Assembly (NCBI GenBank): GCA_041393535.1
Contig: JAWKJY010000019.1
Location: 1 to 35,947, forward strand
Source of the DNA: JAWKJY01 sp041393535
GTDB lineage: Bacteria; Actinomycetota; Thermoleophilia; Gaiellales; Gaiellaceae
Direction: 5' to 3'
DNA: 35,947 bases
Shown piece after piece: positions 24,383 through 31,634 of the stretch; within the stretch, counting starts at the first letter, position 1; every line of letters begins with the position of its first letter. The notes below the pieces were generated by a model, which was not told where the DNA came from, made no database searches, and saw only the letters and a program-made list of their open reading frames with translations. A program made the position numbers and the translations under genes.

Positions 24383-25443
24383 ACCAGCTCGCGGTAGACG
24401 TCGAGGTGCGCCCGGGCGCAGGCCGCCCAGGTGAAGCGCGGCGCGCGCTCGAGCCCGCGCGCGACCCAGGGTGCCGGGTCGGCGAGGACGTCGCGCACGG
24501 CCTCCACGATCGCCTCGGCATCGGTCGGGTCGAACAGCCGCGCAGCATCGCCGCAGGCCTCGCGCAGCGAGCCGGCCCACGAGGAGGCCACGGGGCAGCC
24601 GGACGCCATCGCCTCGATCGGCGGGACGCCGAAGCCCTCGTAGAGGCTCGGGTAGACGAGCGCCGAGGCGCGCCGGTACAGCTCCGCGAGGCGCTCGACC
24701 GGGACGCGGCCGAGCACGTCGACGCCATCCGGCGCGGGGTGCCCCTCGTGGCCGGCGCCGGTGAGGACGAGGCGCAGCTCCGGCCGCTCGCGCCGCAGCA
24801 GGGCGAGTGCCGCGAACAGGCGCTCGTGATTCTTGTGCGGCCAGCGGTTCGCGGGATAGAGGAGGAACGGCTCGCGCGGCTCCCCTCCCGGGTGGAAGCG
24901 GTCGAGGTCGGCGCCGAGGTGGATCGGCGTGATCCGCTCCGCCGGGATGCCGAGCCGCTCGACGACGGTCTCCTTCACGTGCTCCGAGATGACGACGACG
25001 CGGTCCGCCCGGCGCGCGGAGCCGTGGTACACGAGCCTTCGATACGCGCGCTCGGCGGGGGAGAAGAGGTCGGGGAGCAGCTCGTGCTGCAGGTCGAGCA
25101 CGCTGACGACGGTCGGCCGCTCCGTGACGCGCGGCACCATCACCGTCAGCGGGAAGTGGACGACGTCGAGCTCGGCGAGCGGCAGCTCCCGGCGCAGGCG
25201 CCCGCCCGCCAGCAGCGCCCCGCCGAGGCCGAGCAGCCGGCCCGGAGTGGACGTGCTGGCGCGGTAGGCGCGGACGACCGCGTGGCGCTGGCCCTCGTGC
25301 GCGTCGGCCGCGATCGACGGCAGCAGCGCGATCGGCTCGACGCCCTCGATGCGGCCGAGCTCCCGCAGCAGCGAGCGCGCGTAGACCTCCGAGCCGCCGA
25401 CGACGCCGGGGACGAGCGTGAGCAGGCAGATCCCGGGGCGCAC
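24379..25443 (-). CDS. GT4-type glycosyltransferase
   Basis: 354 residues from GTG 25443, 6 nt after a TACGGT box. GT-B features: 'ICLLTLVPGVVGGSEVYARS', 'VVSVLDLQHELLPDLF', 'RADRVVVISEHVKETVV', 'ERITPIHLGADLDRFHPGGE', 'LLYPANRWPHKNHERLFAAL' and 'YPSLYEGFGVPPIEAMASG' (E-x7-E). The HPHKN-like WPHKNH and LDLQHE segments are typical of mannosyl/fucosyl-type GT4 enzymes such as WbaZ/MtfB; the donor is not certain. Tail-to-tail with gmd through CTAG. Confidence 0.92.
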   Translation of the reverse strand: MRPGICLLTLVPGVVGGSEVYARSLLRELGRIEGVEPIALLPSIAADAHEGQRHAVVRAYRASTSTPGRLLGLGGALLAGGRLRRELPLAELDVVHFPLTVMVPRVTERPTVVSVLDLQHELLPDLFSPAERAYRRLVYHGSARRADRVVVISEHVKETVVERLGIPAERITPIHLGADLDRFHPGGEPREPFLLYPANRWPHKNHERLFAALALLRRERPELRLVLTGAGHEGHPAPDGVDVLGRVPVERLAELYRRASALVYPSLYEGFGVPPIEAMASGCPVASSWAGSLREACGDAARLFDPTDAEAIVEAVRDVLADPAPWVARGLERAPRFTWAACARAHLDVYRELV

Positions 25444-25449
25444 CGGCGC

Positions 25450-25455
25450 ACCGTA
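25450..25455 (-). promoter_or_regulatory. -10 box TACGGT, leaderless start of the GT4 gene
   Basis: On the minus strand TACGGT ends 6 nt before GTG 25443, in the 73-nt divergent spacer with the box at 25505-25510. Confidence 0.55.
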
Positions 25456-25504
25456 GCGGCGCCGCTCGTGCGCGCGCGTGGAGGACCCCGGCTGGCGCGG
25501 GAAC

Positions 25505-25510
25505 TACAAT
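25505..25510 (+). promoter_or_regulatory. -10 box TACAAT, leaderless promoter of the long 3' operon
   Basis: TACAAT, one of the best matches to consensus here, ends 6 nt before GTG 25517. It is the only promoter seen for the eight-gene + operon that runs to the window end. No -35 consensus is evident. Confidence 0.65.
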
Positions 25511-25516
25511 CGCCGG

Positions 25517-25891
25517 GTGTCCGGGGACGAGGACGTTCGCGAGGGGGAGGTCGAGGCGATCTTCGCGCGCCTGCAGGCCGAGGTGCGCCGCTCGTCCCCG
25601 CAGGCGGCCGAGGCCGCGTCCGCCACCCCGGCGGCGCCCCTCGCCTCGCGCGCGACCGCGGAGCGGCTCTGGGTGGTGATGGCGGGAGTCCCCGGCGGCG
25701 GCGGGCCGGCGGGCCTCGTCAAGAAGGTCGTCCACAAGCTGACCCGCTGGAACGTCGAGCCGCTGGCCGCGTCCCAGCGCGACTTCAACCTCACCGTGCT
25801 GCGGCTCGTCGACGAGCTGACCGACCGCGTCGGCCGGCTCGAGCGGGCCGCGGCCGCGCGCCGCGAGGACGAGCCGCCCGCGGGCGCATGA
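25517..25891 (+). CDS. Small conserved-looking protein of unknown function
   Basis: 124 residues from GTG 25517; an ATG at 25478 is possible but lies upstream of the promoter box. The N-terminus is acidic and helical ('EVEAIFARLQAEVRR'), the middle is Ala/Pro-rich, then 'GLVKKVVHKLTRWNVEPLAA' and 'DFNLTVLRLVDELTDRVGRL' form amphipathic helices. There is no signal peptide or membrane helix. The last part resembles the helical 'FN..V...L..L..R...LE' segments seen beside glycosyltransferases and methyltransferases in actinobacteria; this is recall. It is first in the operon and coupled to the next GT by ATGA, so an accessory or membrane-surface adaptor role is plausible. Confidence 0.72.
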   Translation: MSGDEDVREGEVEAIFARLQAEVRRSSPQAAEAASATPAAPLASRATAERLWVVMAGVPGGGGPAGLVKKVVHKLTRWNVEPLAASQRDFNLTVLRLVDELTDRVGRLERAAAARREDEPPAGA

Positions 25892-26928
25892 GGATCGCGG
25901 TCTGCCTGCCGCAGGTCCCGTTCGAGCACGGCGGGGCGGAGGTGCTCGCGGAGTCGCTCGTCGCGAACCTGCGCGAGCGCGACCACGAGGCGACGCTCGT
26001 CTCGATCCCGTTCAAGTGGTACCCGGGGACGCGGGTGCTCACGCAGGCGTTCACGTGGCGCCTGGTCGACCTGGAGGAGGCGAACGGCCGGCCGATCGAC
26101 CTCGTGATCGCGACGAAGTTCCCCTCCTACGTCGTCCGCCACCCGAACAAGGTCGTCTGGCTCGTGCACCAGTTCCGGCAGGCGTACGACCTCGACCGCA
26201 CGGAGCTCGGCCAGTTCTCGGAGCAGGCGGAGGACCGCGCGACGCGGCGCGCGATCCACCGCCTCGACCGCGTCTCGCTCGGCGAGGCGCGGGCGCGCTT
26301 CACGATCTCGGGGAACGTCGCCGCGCGGCTGCGCGAGTCGACGGGGCTCGACGCCGAGGTGCTGCTGCCGCCGCCGCAGGAGCTGCCCTACCGCTGCGAG
26401 GCGTACGGCGAGGACGTCCTCTCGGTCGGGCGGCTCGACCGGGCGAAGCGGGTCGACCTGCTGCTCGAGGCCGCGGCGGCGAGCGGCCTCTCGGTCGTCG
26501 TCGCGGGCGACGGGCCCGACCGCCCGCGCCTCGAGGCGCTCGCCGGCTCGCTCGGGATCGCCTCGCGGGTGACGTTCGCCGGCCGTGTCCCGGCCGGGGA
26601 GCTGGCCGCGCTCTACGCGCGCTGCCGCTCGGTCTTCTACGCGCCGGTCGACGAGGACTACGGGATGGTCCCGTACGAGGCCTACCTGTCGGGCAAGCCG
26701 GTCGTGACGACGAGCGACGCGGGCGGCCCGCTCGAGGTCGTCGTCGACGGGGTCAACGGACGGATCGTGGAGCCGACGGCGCACGCGGTCGGCGCGGCGC
26801 TCGCCTGGCTCGGCGAGGACGAGGCCCGGGCGCGCGCCCTCGGCGAGGCCGGCAGGCGGGTGGCCGAGCGGCTCACCTGGGACGTCGTGTGCGAGCGGCT
26901 GCTCGCCGCGGGCGGCGCGCCGCGATGA
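25888..26928 (+). CDS. GT4-type glycosyltransferase
   Basis: 346 residues from ATG 25888 (ATGA overlap). GT-B fold: 'RIAVCLPQVPFEHGGAEVLA', 'DLVIATKFPSYVVRHPNKVV', 'HQFRQAYDLDRTELG', 'RARFTISGNVAARLRE', 'DVLSVGRLDRAKRVDLLLEA', 'VVVAGDGPDRPRLEALA' and 'YAPVDEDYGMVPYEAYLSG' (E-x7-E). The insertion around WLVHQFRQ is shared with a GT4 subgroup found in O-antigen and capsule loci. Coupled at both ends by 4-nt overlaps. Donor sugar unknown. Confidence 0.92.
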   Translation: MRIAVCLPQVPFEHGGAEVLAESLVANLRERDHEATLVSIPFKWYPGTRVLTQAFTWRLVDLEEANGRPIDLVIATKFPSYVVRHPNKVVWLVHQFRQAYDLDRTELGQFSEQAEDRATRRAIHRLDRVSLGEARARFTISGNVAARLRESTGLDAEVLLPPPQELPYRCEAYGEDVLSVGRLDRAKRVDLLLEAAAASGLSVVVAGDGPDRPRLEALAGSLGIASRVTFAGRVPAGELAALYARCRSVFYAPVDEDYGMVPYEAYLSGKPVVTTSDAGGPLEVVVDGVNGRIVEPTAHAVGAALAWLGEDEARARALGEAGRRVAERLTWDVVCERLLAAGGAPR

Positions 26929-28169
26929 GGGTCGCCTACCTCTCGCCGCTCCCGCCGGAGCGCTCCGGGATCGCCGACTACAGCGCGCTCCTCCTGCCCG
27001 CGCTGCGCGAGCGGATCCAGGTCGAGGTCGTCCCGCACGGGAAGGTGCGCGGCGGCGGCGACTGCGACGTGGCGCTCTACCACGTGGGCAACAACCCCGA
27101 GGCGCACGGCTGGATCGTCGACGCGCTGCGCCGCAGGCCGGGGATGGTCGTCCTGCACGAGCACGTGCTCCACCACCTCGTCGCCGGGACGACCCTCGGG
27201 CGCGGCAACGCCGAGGCGTACCGGACGGCGCTGCACCGCGACGCGGGCGCGGTCGGCCGCCTGCTCGCCCACGGCGTGATCGACGGGCTCGTGCCGCCGC
27301 TCTGGGAGACGCGCCCGCAGGACTTCCCGCTCTGCGGCGAGGTGCTCGACCACGCGCGCGGGCTGATCGTCCACTCGGCGACGGTCGAGGCGGCGGCGCG
27401 CGAGCACGGCTACGAGGGGCCGCTGTGGCGGATCCCGCACCCGGCCTGGCCGGCGCCGACGCGCGAGCGCGACCCGGACGTGCCGCAGGGCCGCGGGCTC
27501 GTCGTCGGCTGCTTCGGCAACCTCAACCCGGCGAAGCGCGTGCCGCAGCTCCTCGCCGCGTTCGCGCGGCTGCGGGCCACGCAGCCGGGCGCGACGCTCG
27601 TGCTCGCGGGCGCGGCGTCCCCCGCGATCGGCCTCGACGACCTGCTCGCCCGCCACGGCCTCGCCGGCTCCGACGCGGTCGTCCGCCTCGACTACGTCGA
27701 CGAGGCCCGGCTCTGGCGTCTCCTGGCGAGCGTCGACGTCTGCGTCTGCCTGCGCCACCCGACGATGGGCGAGACGTCGGGGATCGCGCTGCGATCGCTC
27801 TCGGTCGGCTGCCCGCTCGTCGTCTCGGACGTCGGCTGGTTCTCGGAGCTGCCGGGCGACGTCGCCGCGAAGGTGCCCGTCGACGACTGGGAGGCGGACA
27901 CGCTGGCCGCCGTCCTCGCGCTGCTCGGCGAGGACGCCGGGCTGCGCGCGCGCATGGGCGAGGCGGCGCTCGCGCTCGCGCACGGGGCGCACGACCTCGC
28001 ACGGGTCGCCGAGCGGTACGTCGCGGCGATCGAGGAGCTCGCTGGCAACGACGACGTCCGCACGCGGGTCCTGCACGAGGTCGCGGTCGCCGCCGCGGAC
28101 GTCGGCCTGGACGCCGGCGGCGCCGAGGTGGGCGAGCTCGCGCGCCTGCTCCGCGAGGTGGGCGTGTGA
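26925..28169 (+). CDS. GT4-type glycosyltransferase
   Basis: 414 residues from ATG 26925 (ATGA overlap). Opening 'RVAYLSPLPPERSGIADYSA' is typical of a GT4 subgroup in surface polysaccharide loci. Further marks: 'VVLHEHVLHHLVAGTTLGRG', 'ARGLIVHSATVEAAAREHGY', 'VVGCFGNLNPAKRVPQLLAA', 'CVCLRHPTMGETSGIALRSL' (donor-site Glu in GETSG) and 'VSDVGWFSELP'. The C-terminal ~40 residues are an extra helical tail ('VRTRVLHEVAVAAADVGLDA'). It overlaps the GT-C gene by GTGTGA. Confidence 0.9.
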   Translation: MRVAYLSPLPPERSGIADYSALLLPALRERIQVEVVPHGKVRGGGDCDVALYHVGNNPEAHGWIVDALRRRPGMVVLHEHVLHHLVAGTTLGRGNAEAYRTALHRDAGAVGRLLAHGVIDGLVPPLWETRPQDFPLCGEVLDHARGLIVHSATVEAAAREHGYEGPLWRIPHPAWPAPTRERDPDVPQGRGLVVGCFGNLNPAKRVPQLLAAFARLRATQPGATLVLAGAASPAIGLDDLLARHGLAGSDAVVRLDYVDEARLWRLLASVDVCVCLRHPTMGETSGIALRSLSVGCPLVVSDVGWFSELPGDVAAKVPVDDWEADTLAAVLALLGEDAGLRARMGEAALALAHGAHDLARVAERYVAAIEELAGNDDVRTRVLHEVAVAAADVGLDAGGAEVGELARLLREVGV

Positions 28170-30306
28170 CCGCCGTCGCACGGGCGGGCCGGCTCGCCGG
28201 CCGCCTGCCGATCTGGGCGTGGCTGCTCGCGCTCGTCGCCCTCTCGGCCGCCGTCCGCGTGCTGCTCTCGTCGAACGCGCCGGCCCCGTGGATCTTCGTC
28301 GACGAGCTGATCTACTCGGAGCTCGGCAAGAGCGCGGCCGACGGCGGGCCGCTCGCGATCCGCGAGGTCGCGAACAACGGCTACGGCTACGTCTACCCGT
28401 ACCTGCTCGCGCCCGCCTACGCGCTGTTCGACCGCATCCCCGACGCCTACGACGCGATCCGGATCACGAACGCGGTGCTGATGTCGTCGGCGGCGGTGCC
28501 GACGTACCTGCTCGCGCGCCGGCTCGCCTCGCGCCCGCTCGCCTTCCTCGCCGCCGCGCTCGCCGTGTCGATCCCGGCGATGGTCTACACGAGCGTGGTG
28601 ATGACGGAGAACGCGTTCTACCCGCTCTTCCTGCTCGCGGCGCTCGCGCTCGTCCGCGCGATCGAGCGGCCGACGCCGCTCCGCCAGGCGCTCGTCCTCG
28701 TCGCGATCGTCGCCTGCTTCTACACGCGCTCCCAGGCGGTGGCGCTGTTCCCGGCGCTCGTCTGCGCGTATGCGCTCTGGGCCGTGCTCGAGACGCGCGC
28801 GGCCGACGAGCCGCTGCTCTCGCGCCACCTCGTCCGCCGCCTCTGGCGCTTCGCGGGCACGTGGATCGTCCTCGCCGCGGGCGTCGTGCTCGTCCTCGCC
28901 GTCCAGCTCGGCCGCGGGCAGCCGCTGTCGAGCCTGCTCGGCGCGTACGCGGTGACGACCTCGAGCGAGCGCTACTCGCTCGCGGGCGTCGTCCGCTGGT
29001 TCCTCTGGCACGTCGCCGAGCTCGACCTCTGGCTCGGCCTGCTCCCGTTCCTCGCGTTCGTCGTCCTGTGCACGGTCGCGCTGACGCGCGGGGCCTCCCC
29101 GAGGACCCGCGTGTACGTGGCCGCCGCCGTGCCGCTCGTCTTCTGGCTGACGCTCGTCGTCGCCGCGTTCGCGCTCTACACGGGGAACGAGCGGATCGAG
29201 GAGCGGAACCTCTTCTACGTCGGCGCGCTCTTCCTCGTCGCCCTCGTCTGGTGGCTCGGGGCCGGCCTGCCGCGGCCGCGCGTCGGCTTCGGCGTCGGCC
29301 TGCTGCTCGCGGTCGCGCTCCCCGGGGTCCTGCCCTACGCCTCGTTCATCAACGTGAGCGCGGTCTCCGACACGTTCGGGCTGCTGCCGCTCTGGGCCGT
29401 CCAGGACCACCTCGCAACCGCCGCGTACCTGCCCGCGGTCGTCCTCGTCGGCTGCATCGCCGCGGGCGTGCTGGCGCTGGTCCTGCCGGCGCGCTGGTGG
29501 CTCGTCGTCCCCGCCGTCGTGCTCGCCTACTACGCGGCCGGCCAGGCGCCGGTCGAGACGAAGACGGACGCCGCGTCGCAGGGCTCGCTGTTCGAGGGCA
29601 TCCGCACGACGCCCGACTGGATCGACCGGGCGGTGCCGGACGGGGCGGAGGTCGCGGTCGTCTGGAGCGGCGCGCCCTCGCCGCTCGCCGTGTTCGAGAA
29701 CGAGTTCTTCAACCGCAGCGTCGGGCCGATCTACCGGCTGCCGACCGGCGCCGCGCTCCGGGGAGCCTGCCCGAGACGGTGCTGACGCCGGACCTCTCGA
29801 CGGGCGCCCTGCTCGACGGCGCCGGCCAGCCGGTCGAGGCCCAGTACGCGCTCGTCGACGTCTCGACGAGCGTCCTCGGGGAGGTCGTCGCGTCGGACGC
29901 GGCGCGCGGGATGCAGGTCGTGCGGGTCGACGGCCCGCTCGGCCTCGCGACGCTCGTGACGGGCATCCAGCCGGACGGCTGGACGGGCCCGTCCGCGAGC
30001 TGGACGCGCTACGGGTGCACGGGCGGGACGCTGACCATCCTGCTCCAGAGCGACCAGGGCCTGCACGCGAACGAGCCCGTCACCGTCGTCGCGACGACGA
30101 GCGCCGGCGAGACGGCGCAGGCGGTCGTCCAGCCGACGGACGTCGGCGTGCCGCTGAACGTCCCGCTCGCCCCCGTCGACGGCCGCTGCGACGTCGGGCT
30201 CGCCGTCTCGCCGACCGCGATCCCGGCGGAGCGGATCGGCGGCGGCGACACGCGCGAGCTCGGGATCAAGATCACCGCGCTGACCTACGAGCCGCCGGCG
30301 CCGTGA
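28166..30306 (+). CDS. GT-C family membrane glycosyltransferase, one frameshift
   Basis: Repaired length 713 residues from GTG 28166. About 11-13 membrane helices fill residues ~15-490. The first outer loop has 'WIFVDELIYSELGKSAAD', the acidic D-E motif expected in GT-C enzymes of the ArnT/PMT type that use polyprenyl-phosphate sugars. A soluble C-terminal domain of ~200 residues follows ('DWIDRAVPDGAEVAVVWSG', 'PDGWTGPSASWTRYGC'). The frame breaks in the G run 29760-29763 (one G lost). It shares the D-E loop, topology and C-terminal layout with the gene at 31631, so they are paralogues. Likely role: adding side sugars on the outer face, using the lipid donor made by a DPM1-like GT2. Confidence 0.82.
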
Positions 30307-31634
30307 GCGGGCTCGCCGTCTCGGTGATCGTGCCGGTGCACGGCCTGGTCGAGCTCACGCGCCAGTGCCTGACCGCGCTGCTCGAGACGGTCGGGCCGCG
30401 CGACGACCTCGAGGTGATCGTCGTCGACGACGCCTCGCCGGAGGACGTCGCCGCCGCCCTCGGGCCGCTCGACCCGCGCGTCCGGGTCGTCCGCAACGAG
30501 GCGAACCTCGGCTTCGCGCGCGCGTGCAACGCCGGCGCGGCCGCCGCGCGCGGGCGCCTGCTGCTGTTCCTGAACAACGACACCGTGCCGCTCGCAGGCT
30601 GGCTCGAGCCGCTGCTGGCCGCGGCCGGGGAGGACGCGCAGACGATCGTCGGCGCGCGCCTGCTGCACCAGAACGGGACCGTCCAGCACGCGGGGATCGC
30701 GATCGGCCAGGCCGACCGCCTGCCGCGCCACCCGTACCGCGGCTTCCCGGGCGACCACCCGGCCGTGACGCGTACGCGGCCGCTCCAGGCGGTGACCGGC
30801 GCGTGCCTGCTCGTGGCGCGCGACGCGTTCGAGCGTCTCGGCGGGTTCGACGCGACCTTCGTCAACGGCTTCGAGGACGTCGACCTCTGCCTGCGCCTGC
30901 GCGAGCGGGGCGGGGCGGTCGTCTACTGCGGCGCGAGCGCGCTCGTCCACCTGGAGGCCGCGACCCGCGGCGCCGACCCGGCCCGCGAGGCGGCCCGCTT
31001 CCGCGCCAACGCCGATGCCTTCCTGGCCCGCTGGGGCGACCGGCTCGTCGCGGACGAGCTCGCCCTCTACGCCGAGGACGGACTGCTCGTCCCGCGTCCG
31101 GGCGACCTCTACCCGCTCGACGTCGCGCTCGACGCGCGCCTCGGCGTCGTCGATCGCGACGACCCGGCGAGCGAGGCGAGCCTGCTCCTGAACGAGCGCG
31201 CCCGCCAGGTGTTCGATCTGCTGAAGGAGAACGCCCGCCTGCGCTCCGACCTGCTCGCGGCGGGGATCGAGCCGCCGGCGCTGCCGACGGCCGTCGACCA
31301 GGCAGCCGCCGCGCCCGCCAGGCAGGCCCCGGCGCCGGCCGTGCCGCCGCCCGGCGACCTCGTCGCCGGGCTGCGCGCGGAGCTCGTCCGGACGCAGCGG
31401 GAGATCGAGGCGCGGGAGGAGGACTACCGGGCCGCCGAGCACGAGGTGCGCTGGCGCGACGTCGAGCTCGAGGCGCGCGGGGCCGAGCTCGAGCGCCTGC
31501 GAGCCGAGGTGGCACACCTCAAGGGCGTCGTCGAGGCGATGCGCGCGACCGGCGCCTGGCGCGCCGCCGAGCGCTTCTGGGCGCTCCGCCGGCGGCTCGC
31601 CTCGCTCGTCTCGCCGCGCAGGCGGTCGCCGTGA
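30303..31634 (+). CDS. GT2 glycosyltransferase with C-terminal coiled coil
   Basis: 443 residues from GTG 30303 (GTGA overlap). GT-A domain: 'VSVIVPVHGLVELTRQCL', 'LEVIVVDDASPEDVA', 'NEANLGFARACNAGAAAARG', 'LLLFLNNDTVPLAGWLEPLL' (NND metal site), 'VTGACLLVARDAFERLGGFD' and 'NGFEDVDLCLRLRERGG' (ED-x-D, catalytic region), as in rhamnosyl/WbbL-type GT2 enzymes. From about residue 290 there is a hydrophilic region with a Pro/Ala linker and a coiled coil (~365-415: 'RTQREIEAREEDYRAAEHEV'), ending in a basic tail (RRRLASLVSPRRR). The coiled coil may dock it to a partner in the membrane complex; it is bracketed by the two GT-C genes. Confidence 0.9.
   Translation: MSGLAVSVIVPVHGLVELTRQCLTALLETVGPRDDLEVIVVDDASPEDVAAALGPLDPRVRVVRNEANLGFARACNAGAAAARGRLLLFLNNDTVPLAGWLEPLLAAAGEDAQTIVGARLLHQNGTVQHAGIAIGQADRLPRHPYRGFPGDHPAVTRTRPLQAVTGACLLVARDAFERLGGFDATFVNGFEDVDLCLRLRERGGAVVYCGASALVHLEAATRGADPAREAARFRANADAFLARWGDRLVADELALYAEDGLLVPRPGDLYPLDVALDARLGVVDRDDPASEASLLLNERARQVFDLLKENARLRSDLLAAGIEPPALPTAVDQAAAAPARQAPAPAVPPPGDLVAGLRAELVRTQREIEAREEDYRAAEHEVRWRDVELEARGAELERLRAEVAHLKGVVEAMRATGAWRAAERFWALRRRLASLVSPRRRSP

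Noticed and set aside
25478..25516. ATG start 13 codons upstream for the small protein
   Set aside because: It precedes the TACAAT box that fits a leaderless GTG start at 25517.
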